Source: Pseudorasbora parva
Taxonomy: Eukaryota; Chordata; Actinopteri; Cypriniformes; Gobionidae
Length of the DNA: 64,000 nucleotides
Assembly (NCBI RefSeq): GCF_024679245.1
Contig: NC_090188.1
Span: forward strand, 38,473,492 to 38,537,491
Direction of reading: 5' to 3'
Below are positions 50,710 to 62,082 of the stretch, one piece after another. The position numbers and the translations under genes are program-made. The first letter of the stretch is position 1. Each line of letters starts with the position of its first letter. The notes beneath the pieces were generated by a model. That model ran no database searches. It was not told the DNA's origin and worked only from the letters and a program-made list of their open reading frames with translations.

Positions 50710-52045
50710 TCTCTTATCTCAAAGACCTTTCTCAGTGAGCATGGGCAAGTCTTCTAGCCTGACAAGCCAGACCCACATCAAGATGTTTGGTCTGGAAACT
50801 CACCATTGACGGCTCAATCTGAGGGGTGGGATAAACGGTCGTCTTTCAAACTCCCTCTGCACGCGATAGGATAGCGCTACAACCAACCAGAGCAACGAAG
50901 GTGAAACCGAGCTCGCTGACAGATTAAACATTCACCGTATCCGGTCGGCATAACTCTGAACACATCTTCCCTTTTTAAGAATGACTTCAGTGCCGTTCTT
51001 TGTTCTTTTCTCAGAGAAAAGCTGAACTCCAAGTCTTCCAGAGTCGCGGTCAAAGCTGATTCGAAAGACCGCCGCCGTTCGCCAGTTTCTGTGTTTACTA
51101 GAAGCACGCAAACGCAACTCGGCCGTCGTCATTATGGCCCCGCCCACCGACTCTATACACGATGTGATTGGCCCGGCAAGAGTTTGGCGTTTACAGCTCA
51201 GAACTGTATTGAGAGTTGCTAGACGACACTCACGGGCAGATTAGATTTGCTGCCGCTAGGGTGCGTCTAGATTTCTAGGCTACAAGTCTTCTTCTTCATC
51301 AGTTCCTCTATTATGTGGTGTGCCCCAAGGGTCCATTTTAGGGCCGCTTCTCTTTTTAATTTATATGCTGCCATTGGGTGCCATTTTTAAGAAACATAGG
51401 ATGTCCTACCACTGCAATGCTGAGGACACAGTTTTATCTACCGGCAAAAACTGACGGTTCTTATCCCTTGGACGTACTGTGTGATCAAATGTTGGATGGC
51501 TAATAATTTTTTGCAATTAAATGAAAGCAAAAACAAAATTTAGATTTTAGGCCCATCCAGATCTTCATCTCCTTTTAATTTAGGTTCTCTCTCCGCCAGT
51601 GTTCAAGCTAATGTAAGGAATCTCGGGGTTACATTTGATTCGTCGCTAAACTTTGATAAACAAATCAGTTCAGTGGTAAAGGGCAGTTTCTTTCATTTGA
51701 GATCAATTGCAAAATTAAAACCAACATATTTAGAGACCATAATCCACGCCTTCATAACATCACGTCTGGACTACTGTAATTCTCTGTGCTGTGGCCTGCC
51801 TCTCCTACAATCTCTCGCCTGCAAATGATCCAAAATGCTGTAGTGAGACTTCTTACCGGCACAAAAGAGAGATTTTAGCGACTTTACACTGGTTTCCTGT
51901 ATCGGGTCTAATGCATTTATATTTTGTATCTGCCTTGTTTCTTTTTATGTTTTCTATTTATATGCACATTGTCTTACTGTACAGCACTTTGGTGTAACTC
52001 TGTTGCTTTTGAATGTGCTTAGAAATGAAATTCGACTTGAATCTG
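50710..52045 (+). pseudogene. degenerate L2 LINE, split (unit 3)
   Basis: Counterpart of 2,575-3,905, broken by the 9-bp-TSD element at 50,755-51,282. The 3' terminus reads ATGAAATTCGACTTGAATC near 52,025. About 20 bases just after the end that are present in units 1 and 2 are missing here. Confidence 0.75.
50755..51282. mobile_element. transposon with 9-bp duplication and RecQ-like scrap (unit 3)
   Basis: CAAGTCTTC at 50,746-50,754 and 51,283-51,291. The helicase fragment at 50,877-51,107 (minus) again has Glu in place of the P-loop Lys. Confidence 0.65.
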
Positions 52046-52159
52046 TATATGACCCGTTTAAACTCCTCTGGTGATGTATTTTTTATTACCTTTCTGGACA
52101 TGCACAGTATAGTGTGAATATAGTTGGATACGCTCTCGGACTAATATAAAATATCTTAA

Positions 52160-52727
52160 AGCTACACTGTGTGATATTTTCCCCCATCTAGCGGTGTAAA
52201 GGTATATGACAAGCCAGTGACTATTAGTTTCTGTTCCTCTCAATTCCGATTTCGTTTTAACTCCTACGGTGGCCAATTTAGTCCAAGATTAGCATGGCTT
52301 CCAGTTCGACCTCGTCCATGAGTGCCATCGAGTGTTAAAACGCGAAAAGCGAAGCTTGAATTTACGGACCGTATGTCCCTCTTTGGCTAATGTACTTTCA
52401 AGATGGAGGGGCAACATGGCGACCAGCATTCGAACCCCTCACCCGTATGTATTTTCAATGGCATATTATAAACTTACGAGAATACTTTATTACTTGAAAG
52501 AAGTAAAAATACATTAATGAGGACCATAGGCGTCGCTAGGCCCTTTTTAGGGGGGCTTCAGCCTTCAGACTTATGCCTCAGCCCCCCTAAAAAATATGTG
52601 ATTAACCTTTAAAATATATGAAACTGGTGGCAGGCTTAGGCTTCGTCCCGTCTTTTAGTCTGTCTGTGTGTTGAGTTCTTTAATTCGCTGCCGCAGCGGC
52701 GCCGAGCAGAGCGCACGTCAGAAGCAG

Positions 52728-52770
<43 letters not shown>

Positions 52771-53930
52771 TGTATCTGAGCCTCATTGGTCTGTTACCGC
52801 TCCTCAATGTCAAAATATTTCAGAAAACCAATCAAATCAGAGTAGGCGGGCTTTATGTTCAAACAGAAACTGCTGAGGCCATGAGCGCGATTTTTAGGAG
52901 CGCAACTCGACAACGAAAGCGGGAGAAATGTAAGCAGTTGAAATAAACATTTATGTTTGACAGCTGCTGCTTTAAGTTAGAAATGTTAAACAATAGACAA
53001 AAATATTCAGGCAAATGAATAATCATTTGTCTAATTTCGTTATTCTGAGATGAAAATATGCCTAGGCCTAATTAACGAACAAGAAATATTAACAAAGCCA
53101 TTTTCAACAGATTAGGCATATTGATAATGAATGCGTATATATTGTAAATTAATATAATTCCATTTGTAACCCTCAGTAAATTAAAAAAAATCTCAGTTTT
53201 TTTTAGTATTGGGCATATTAGTAATGAATCAGTTTATATAGTGAATTAATTTAATAAACTTAAACTTTAATAAACAGTACATTAACATGTCTAAGAAAAT
53301 TATTCATAAAACATATAAATGTATGTTAATATGTAGGCCTAAACCATATTTTTACTTTCTTCGCTGACGAAAATGGAAAAACTAGTCTAGCCTATATCAG
53401 TCAAAGCTCAGCGTTGTGAGGGGAAGAGTCAGGGCAAGATAAAAACAGAGAAAGACAAATAATCTACTGCCCAGTGAAATGGTTTTCAAGCTATTGTTAT
53501 CGAATTGTTTGGCCTTCAGAACATCTTAAAATGCACATATGTAGATCATAGACTTCAAATTTTCTTGGGGGACCATGCCCCTGAACCCCCCTAAAATTTG
53601 GGATCTCTGTGAATATAAACCTGCCAACATTATTGGGTATGATTAATGCATGTATGCTACAAAATGGCCATGCAATAAGGTATTAATATTAGTTTTATAC
53701 GTAATAATTAACAGCCAATATCCTATGGGTATGCATGTTTGTAAGCTAGTTAATAGCACAATTTGGACCCCAAACTAAAGTGTGAATTGTTTCTCCATAG
53801 GCTACCCTCAATGGGGGCTAAGCCCCCCTAAAATGAAAATCCTAAAAACGCCCTTGATGAGGACATATTTTTGAAATAACTAAGTTTTTTTTTAGCTAAG
53901 AATAAACTAAAAAAGTTACACAGTGTAGCT
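52160..53930. mobile_element. TTAA-flanked transposon with hAT-like insertion (unit 3)
   Basis: TTAA at 52,156-52,159 and 53,931-53,934. It is shorter than in units 1 and 2 because the inner MITE is absent. Confidence 0.65.
52525..53856. mobile_element. hAT-like element, empty of the MITE (unit 3)
   Basis: ATGAGGAC at 52,517-52,524 and 53,857-53,864. The left end CATAGGCGTCGCTAGG is the most complete of the three copies. The (TG)n near 52,730 is longer. The MITE target TA sits unoccupied at 53,638-53,639. Confidence 0.7.
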
Positions 53931-53934
53931 TTAA

Positions 53935-54301
53935 ACTGTGTTCTGAAGATGAACGGAGGTCTTACGGGTGTGGAACGACATTACGGTGAGTCATTAACAA
54001 TCAATTTCATTTTTGGGTGAACTAACCCTTTAAATATTAATAAATATAAGAACTTAAATAATAAGATAATTCTTCTTATAATAAGTTAAAATAATAACTA
54101 AAAAGGAAACATTATATAACCATTGTATTAATATGCAATAATATAGCAATATATAGTAAAACATAAATAAATTATTTACCAAAACATTTTGATGCATGCA
54201 GAGACATCTAGCATTTCTGAGTTATGATGATGCAGAGGAATCACTGAATCAAAGCTTTGAACTGAGTCATTAAACAGGTTCAAACTTTTTATTAAATAAA
54301 T
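53935..54301. other. AT-rich intergenic stretch (unit 3)
   Basis: Counterpart of 6,085-6,479. A DNA-repeat end lies near 53,970-54,033; nothing else recognised. Confidence 0.5.
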
Positions 54302-54790
54302 CGTCGAAATTAAGTTGTTAACTATTCAATAAATGTGTTCAGGTCGATGCGCGGTCACGCGCTCTGCTCATATAGTGATTGTAGTTTTAGTTGCTATGGC
54401 GACGCGTGTTATGAATTCTGACTCATCTACAGGCGCACCGATCGCGATCTGTTGCTGAGAGAGACGAGGCGAATTCACAAACATTTGCAGAATATTTTCT
54501 GTGCGATCTTGAGATTTTGAAGCTGAGATTCCTGAGACGAGACTTTTATTCTGGAAAAACATCGGAGCATATATCCTTTAACTTTTTTACACAGTTATAT
54601 TTCTGAGTTTTGAGTAACGTTAGTTCTTATTATTTCGAAGGATACTTTTGTCTTCTTGTTCTTTTCTTATTTTAAACTTTTCTCGAGTTTTGTTTATTTT
54701 TTGTTTTTCTTTTCTGAGAGGAGTATTTCTGAGGAGAGTTTATTGTGTTGTATTGTATTTTGTTGTGTGTTTTGTATTGTTTTTATTGCA
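54302..54790 (+). promoter_or_regulatory. putative promoter region of kinase copy 5
   Basis: X-box GTTGCTATGGCGAC at 54,390-54,403 and TGACTCA at 54,419-54,425. Type A bases (CATATAGTGATTG) stand beside type B bases (CGCGCTCTG; CGAAGGATAC). The acceptor after the polypyrimidine tract ends at 54,791-54,792. Confidence 0.5.
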
Positions 54791-54802
54791 GATTGGAGGA
54801 GG

Positions 54803-57762
54803 ATGTCGATGGCTCATATGATGGCTGAAGAAGGAGGTGAGGGCTTTAGTTTTTCATTTGTTTATGGGATTTTATGTTATGATGTTGTACAATGATTGAC
54901 TAAATTATTGTGAAGAAAATAGTGTGAGGTAACTCATTTGATCCCCCAATTTTGCCAGCAAAGTGATCACATGTATTTGATTCCTGAAATCAACTTTTAA
55001 TTGACCAATGACATTGATATTGATCATTATTAAAACATGACTAAGTTAACTTACTATGTGATGAAATATTCCAGCCTCAGGCCGCTCCAGATCCAGGAGA
55101 GCCTCCTTCTCTCAGACGGCTGGTCAGGAGGTTTGGAGACCCGGTTCTGATGACCGTGATCAGGATCCGCTGCCAGACCCGACCCACACACCGATCCTGG
55201 AGCTTCCTTCACATTTAGCAGCTCTGTCTTCTGAGTTTTCTGTGTCCGCAGGTCCGACTGACAGGAGGAGGGAGTGGCAGAGCGGCAGCCGGCGGAGCCA
55301 AGATGATGGACACCCGTCCACTCCATCCAAACGCTTTCGCAGAGGTCAGAAAAGGCTTTTATTAATGAAGTTATGGCTCAGTTAACATATAATGTGTCAT
55401 TGAAAATAGAAAGTTGAAAAAAAATGATGTTACAATTTGATGTGACTACTGACATTGATTATTAATATTATTAAAAATGTCTTCACCAGGCATCATGTCC
55501 ACATCATCTTTGTCCCTCTCTGAGGACATTATAGTGCGGCGGTTCTGTAGAGAGACGTTTAGCCTCAGCAGCAGAGGCTCGTACATCGTCGACTGGAGGT
55601 GGAGTGGCGATAGATCAGACAGCCGAAACGAACAGGGCAGTTGCAGCGACTGTTCTTTGTCCAGGTCCGACAGCCTGGAAGAGTGGACGTGCCCTCCGCT
55701 GCCAGGTCAAGTTCCCGTCGAGCCAGCGGAGACTTCACATGGCCTTACGGAGGCTTCACCAGTAAAGAGCTCAACAGGTGAGACTCAAATAAAGCTGGGC
55801 GGTGTAAAGGGTACAGGTACAATTAATTAAACTTTACTGGTAACCATTTTAACAGTAAAATGTAAGTCTATTTAATTTCATGATTGCCTAATTTGACGCC
55901 AGAGATGTTTGTAGTAATTCAGTTTTGTTTTCTTCATGTCAGAAAAACCTTCAGTATGTAAGAAGAGGAAAGGAGTTGGTCCTTTCCTCAGGAACGCGTG
56001 GAAGGCTATGAAGCGTTCGCTCCTTTGCTGTTGTCTCAGTGCTGTGGATGTTGTGGAGACTTTTGTTCCTCCAGCGGATCTGGAGCCAGAGCCTGATCCT
56101 GGTCCATCATCACCTGATCCCGATCACGCTGGAGTCAAACCAAATAATGGTCAGTCTGCAGACATTATTTCTCCAACATTCTTCTAAACAGTGTTATCGT
56201 CTTGTTTGAACTGAATTTTTTCATATAAAACAAAGGATGTAGCAAACTCATATATTTCTCATATTTTGTTTTTCAGACTCCTTTGAGACTCTCTATCACG
56301 TGGGTGAGATGATTGGATCCGGAGGATTTGGAAGAGTGTTCAAGGGAACTCGGAAATTTGATGGCAAAAAGGTAAAGCAATCTTGCATCAAAACATATTT
56401 ATTCAGATGGGTTAATACTTAGATGCTCAAATCATAAATGTTATGTCCAAAGTCAGGTGGTTGAACACTGTTACTGAACACTTTTTTTTTTTTTTTGCAG
56501 GTTGCCATCAAGCAGATGCGCAAAATTGACAATAATTGTTATCTTGATATTGTAAGTTGGTCTAAAGTTGATTGAGTATTTGTTGTTTAAGTGCTGATTA
56601 CTGTAGTCAATACACCTGGAGGAAGCATTAGGTGTAAATGTAATAGATCAATAAACCTGGAAAGGCTCTGATGATCGTATCTATAAAGATCAAAGAAAAG
56701 TTTTCTTCCGATTTTTACCCAGCTAACCTTCTGTCTTCTACTTTCCTCTAGCCTGGCCATCCCGAACCTCTCGTTACAGAAGTGGCGCTGCTACTTATGA
56801 TGAGGAAAGAACCCATAAGCCCCTACGTCATACAATTATACGACTGGTTTGAACATCCTCGGACATTCAGTCTCATAATGGAGTTCCCTGAACCCTGCGA
56901 GAGCTTGCTGGACTTCATCATTCGGGATCCTCAACTGGATGAACCTACAGCACGGGTCCTCATGCGACAGGCTGTGCTGGCAGTACAACACTGCATCGAG
57001 CATGGCGTCTTTCATAATGACGTTCATGCACAGAATTTCCTGGTGAAGACAAACACGTTAGAGCTCAAGCTGATAGACTTCGGCTGCGGTCAGCTACTTA
57101 GTGCTGATGGCTACGAGAGAAAAATATACCGTGGTGAGTATTTTTGGAGTCTGGAAACCTGGATGTAGTGACTTTCTGATTATTTGACACTTTGAAAAAA
57201 ATTGCTCAACAATGTGCAAATGTGTTGCTTACAGGAATACAGGCTTACTGCCCACCTGAAGTCTTCACAGAATCTCGATTCCACGCCGTCCCAACAAATG
57301 TCTGGGCTCTAGGAGTGTTGTTGTTCGAGATGGTGAACGCACGTTCTCCCTTTGGCAACAGAACGGACATCACACAAGCCAAAGTTACATTTCAGAACTC
57401 CAACTTATCCAAAGGTAAGTGAAAAATATTGACAACATTGATAAACACACACATAAAGCAAAAAAAATCTCTGAACAGAAACAGGTAAAGGTGAAGTATG
57501 TAAGATTTTTCATGTTTAAATACGTTGAGTTTATTGTCCATCAGATGCTGTTTTCATAGATGCCAACATTCGTGTCACATGGTCATGACTAACCAGCTTT
57601 CTCCTTAATAAAATTTGCACAGAATGCAGTGATCTGATTAGACAGTGCCTAGCCAGGGATCCAACGAAACGGCCGACGTTAGAGCAGATGTTACAACATG
57701 AATGGATTAGAAATGATCTGGAGAAGTTCAGGAGAAGATCAGGAGATTTACTCGATCAGTGA
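54803..57762 (+). CDS. PIM-like serine/threonine kinase, copy 5 (unit 3, A/B mosaic)
   Basis: Nine coding exons give 548 residues: 54803-54836, 55075-55344, 55490-55777, 55943-56149, 56277-56371, 56501-56551, 56752-57133, 57235-57414, 57623-57762. Relative to copy 1 it has F16S, A22S, K188T and M307I (shared with type B) but keeps Arg98 and Thr517 (type A). S77R, R204K and T380P are private. The exon 8 donor is GTAAGT, where the other copies have GTGAGT. Upstream DNA matches the type A gene and downstream DNA matches the type B gene, with the A-to-B spacer absent. The catalytic loop is again HND-V-H. The reading frame is intact. It is the most divergent copy and the only kinase gene of this unit. 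Confidence 0.85.
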
Positions 57763-58520
57763 TTTCAGGTGTGAGGAAGTGTAACAGACAGAGTAGGATT
57801 ATTATCATTTATCTTCAATTCTGGATTATTTGTAGTGCAGTTTAATTTATACAGCGCTTTATACAATACAGATTGTTTCAGAGCGGCTTCACAGTAATAA
57901 ACAGGAAAATAACACAATCATTGATTCAATCGCAAGAATTCGGTTCTGTTGTAAATCAGCTCTAAAAAACCTTCATGAGTTGACATGTTCATCTAATCTT
58001 TGTATTGGATAGGAAATAACACTTGCTGTCCTTGGTGAAGGGCTTGAGCTGGAGACTTGAGCCGAAGCCTGAAGTCTGACCTCGACCTGCCAGAACTCGA
58101 GCCGCCACACCAGAGATCAGAGCCGGCCCACGTCTGAGCAAGAACACGAGAGATCCAAGACATCAACTCATCACAGACACTTTTGCTTTGTTTTAAAAGT
58201 CATTTCTGCTAAGACAACCCATGTTTATTTATGTAGTGTTTTATAAATGACCAATCAATCTCTTCGACGAATTAAACAGGTTTTTACTGAATCCTGCTCC
58301 ATTTCTGTAGACTCTGTTGCTCCCGTTAAGCCCAGGAAAGCTGAGGGAAAGGCCCCGCTCAGCCTTGGCTAAATGATTTTACTCGCTCTCTTTGACAAGA
58401 GTGTTGTAAGGCAGAGCGGAAGAGGAAAAGGGATAAACTCCAAGTATCTTAATGTTTAAGTACATGCGTAACCAGTTACCAAAAATCAGGGAAAGAGGCA
58501 AAATCTAAATTCCTCTCAAA
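57763..58520 (+). other. 3' UTR and downstream flank of kinase copy 5
   Basis: AATAAA lies at 57,896-57,901 after the diverged L2 tail. The flank ends with the type B junction AAACTCATCAACTG near 58,520. Confidence 0.5.
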
Positions 58521-58794
58521 ACTCATCAACTGAAAATGCAAATCGGGCGAGAATTCTGTTTAAGACAATTGATCCAGTGCTAAAGCCCTTACCAGCTCCT
58601 TCTTTTGTTTCATCTTGGGAAACGTAAAAAAAGTTTTGGCGATCAAGGCTTCCTTTAATCCAGCAATATATAAGCCCCCCTCGATCTGTTCACTAACCGA
58701 TTCACTAACTTGTTTTCATCCAGTTATTTGATGTCATCCCAACTCGTCTTTTTAAGGAAGTTTGAAACTTTCAACTTTTAAGAAAGTTTGAACT
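58521..58794 (+). pseudogene. L2 LINE fragment, truncated by a deletion
   Basis: Matches 19,495-19,740, then jumps at a repeated AAGTTTGAA to sequence equivalent to about 20,200. About 0.46 kb, including the left end of the hAT-like element, is missing compared with unit 1. Confidence 0.6.
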
Positions 58795-60106
58795 GGGGCC
58801 TTAAATTGGCGTATATTAATAAAACTAGGACAAGGACAAATAATGATAGATATTATCGCATTTGCAGCAAATGCAGATAAACTTAATATTGCTTTTTTTG
58901 TCACACAGAAATGCCCTTGGCAGTAAAGCACTGATGATTTTGAGGATGCAGTAAAGTAAATTTACTGCTTTTAAATGTTGTGATCATTTAATCACTCTCG
59001 TGTCATTCCAAACCTGTATGACTTCTGGGAAACACAAAAGATGTTTTGAAGAATGTTGGCAACCAAGCCATTTTGGTTAGGCTACCATTTGAATATTGTA
59101 TGAACAAAAAAACTGACTCAAATTATTTTATTTTATGCTACACAGAAATAAATTCATTTTGGTTTGGAATGACATTAGGGTGAGTAAATGATCACATTTT
59201 TGGGTTGAACAATCATATTTTTCAAGAGTTATAACACATCATTTAAGTAAGACACTGATATCTATCTTTCATCAGGCTATTAAATTTCATTAAATCTATT
59301 AAAAAAGGTTAATATAACTTTTAAAGAGGAAAAAAAAGCTTTGTCCTTAATTCATGGGATCCAGACTTAAAGCTGTTTTATAGACTATAGTTTACCTGTA
59401 GGCCAGTTTCATTTAAATGCAAGATCATGGTAGTCACAGGGTAAAAAACATAGACTGTAAAAACCTGGCTCCTCATTATATGGCTATATGGTTTCCAAAA
59501 CTAACCTATATAAAACATATATAATAAACTATTATATTTGTAAGTAAAAAAAAAATTAAACACCTGTAGAAAATACGAAAACAGCCTCTATAAAAGTTAT
59601 TTATATTCTGCAATATTAATCTATGTTAGTAGCTGCAGAGTAAGTTGTGGTTCTGCTAATAAAGTGAAACGTTTGTGTGTATTGCCGTTTTCCACTTTAC
59701 CTCGTCATGAATAGGCAACACGCTCGCGGCTGTTTTCAGCTGATTCAACACAGAACTGTAATGTTTCCATATCACACAATTGTATAAAACAAAATAAGTC
59801 AAAGTGCCATTCATAGAGCGGTATTTAAACGCAGCGTTCGTCAGCAGCGCTGCGTTGTGCGGATATTCGCCTTTTGCACTTCCATGCGCTAAAATAATAA
59901 AAAAATAAATAGAAAAAAAGCGCCTAATATGGAGGGGAGGTCTCTCGCGCTTCGGCTTGTCAATTCAGAAGACAAACCAATGGGCCGCTGTCGCTGCATG
60001 TTGTCAGTGGTACAAAAAAAAAAAAAAAAAAAAACACATACTGGCCCCAAAGTGCGTCGGCCCACCGGGCAAATGCCCGGTATGCCAGATTACCAGTCCA
60101 GCCCTG
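58795..60106. mobile_element. hAT-like element lacking its left end (unit 3)
   Basis: Same interior as 20,200-21,494. The right inverted repeat CCAGTCCAGCCCTG is at 60,093-60,106. A poly-A run of about 21 bases at 60,014-60,033 differs from unit 1, where it is interrupted. Confidence 0.6.
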
Positions 60107-60628
60107 TGCGTTACATCGGTTGGAAATGGTGGTCGGTATCCAGGGTGTCGCCTTGCAGTGGTTGGTCTCAAGGTTATTTTCGTAAACGAAAACTGAAACT
60201 AAGACTAAAACTATTGGTCAAAAAACATTTTCGTAAACTGAAATAAAATTAAAAAATCGGAATAAATAAAAAACTAAAACTAAACGAAACTAACTACTCT
60301 TTCTAAAAAACTAACTGAAATAAAATAATAATTAGCAAAAATAAATATTAGTTTTCGTTATTAATAAGCTCTCTTTAATGTGGTTAAAATCTGACTGTGG
60401 CGGTTGAGGGAGTGTCTGTATATTGCGCTACTGCGCGTGAAGTGATCTGAGTGACGGACGCGTGCAGACAGGCAACACATCGTTAAAGGAGTACTTCAGC
60501 GCTGGGAAGATGAATCTGTATTTAAACTGGGTCCTCAATGTAGTAGAAATGTGAAATTATTTTTTAATTTGGTGCCTTCTAGACTGAGAAAAGACAGAAA
60601 ATGTATTTTTGTCTCATGGGGATGAAAG
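60107..60628. other. L2 scrap, (ACTAAA)-like repeat and unassigned sequence (unit 3)
   Basis: The short L2 continuation (60,107-60,172) is followed by the low-complexity repeat to about 60,370, then unassigned sequence as in 21,760-22,017. Confidence 0.5.
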
Positions 60629-60647
60629 ACTACAATTCCCAGAATGC
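60629..60647 (+). promoter_or_regulatory. ZNF143/THAP11-type SBS motif (unit 3)
   Basis: ACTACAATTCCCAGAATGC, identical to the unit 1 copy at 22,018-22,036. Confidence 0.6.
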
Positions 60648-60705
60648 TTCGCTGCCCTATGAGGCCATTCCCAAAGCCACCAACTTGATTACTGTGACTG
60701 AGTTA

Positions 60706-61048
60706 AGGCGGGCGTACACGGTGCGATTTTTGCTGTCGTACGAACTCGCAGACGATTTTTTTTTCTCGGGAGAAATCGCGTGGACATCGTGGATGCTTGT
60801 ATGGTCGCGGCTCGCACTGTGTGAGAGGAAATACGAGACGAGCCGAGCACGTTAAGAGCACCTCCCGACCTTACGATAATTTTTAAACATGTTTAAAAAG
60901 TTTGGGGAGTCGGCCCGATTTTTACCAGCATATGGCTGTCCCCTATTGCCAAATCATGCACAAGCACGTCACATAGGCTCAATCTATGACTATTATAGGC
61001 TCAGTGGCTGCAAACATACTGCGTTCACACACACACACACACACACAT
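60706..61048. mobile_element. left half of the Harbinger-like MITE; end of array homology
   Basis: The TTA flank (60,703-60,705) and left inverted repeat are present. The element is followed to its CA tract (61,026-61,048) and then replaced by unrelated sequence. The right end is missing. Confidence 0.7.
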
Positions 61049-62082
61049 ACACGTCTATATTACCAAGAGGGGACTATCACTCTACACTATCCAAGAGGGG
61101 ACCTGTGTTTCAAGTCATTTTGAAGAAACAAAAATTACATACAAAATTTTCTTTTAAGGTCCTTATTCATAATATAACTTCAAATAAGCATTTTTTTATT
61201 TTTTTAAAAACATGCCAAGAGGGGACCTGAATGATGTCTACCTATCCAACAGGGGACCTCCATAGACTCTAATGGAGCTGTGTGTGTGACCGATGTCTAC
61301 CTATCCAACAGGGGACCTCCATAGACTAGTGTGTGTGTGAATGTGAAGTGAGCTGGCAGTCAAGTCTGTCTTCATTATATATATATATGCCATCTCCACC
61401 ATTACATGTCTTTACAAATAAATAACATTGTTTTTTAAATGATTATAAATGCAGTTAAGCTTCGTACAGACTGTATAATGTCTCAAGTAATAATATGTCT
61501 TTTTATAATAACTATGTTCTTTTGAATGTACTGAGAAGTATTTATTTGTAACCTAAAATATATTTTAATGCCATTTATTTTGAAACTTATTTTTAAATAT
61601 ATTTATTACACAGTCGCAATAAAGTTACAAGATGTAACATCAAGTAACACACTACACTTACTTAGTCCACAAGCCTTCTTGTGCTTTAGTATGTTAGTCA
61701 ACACATTAAAATAAGTTAACTTGTTTACACAGGCATCTGGTATCACAATAGGCACACACACACAATATACCTTAGACATAACACCTAATACATTACAGAA
61801 AAGTCATTTCTTTAAGAAATTCATTCTCTGTTGTGTCTTCATAATTACAGTATATGATCAGTCCACATCTCTCATTTAAGATTATTGTCAGGTACACCAA
61901 TGCATTTACATTTGTGCCCGATTGTATTAGCTGCCTATTCAAATATAGTTTCTGCTCTCTAAAATCCCCCCGAAATACTTTGTTCTTGAGATTTTAAGAG
62001 TGAGATTTGATTTCTTGCACCATTTACAAAAATAAAATAAATCAAGGACTGGACAAGCAGAAATTGTTCTTTAGGGTTATAA
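61049..62082. other. AT-rich region with five CCAA(G/C)AGGGGAC motifs
   Basis: The motifs are at 61,063, 61,091, 61,215, 61,246 and 61,305. The last two lie in a 59-bp tandem duplication starting at 61,233 and 61,292. A (TA)n lies near 61,378. The rest to 62,082 is AT-rich with no recognised gene. Confidence 0.6.
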
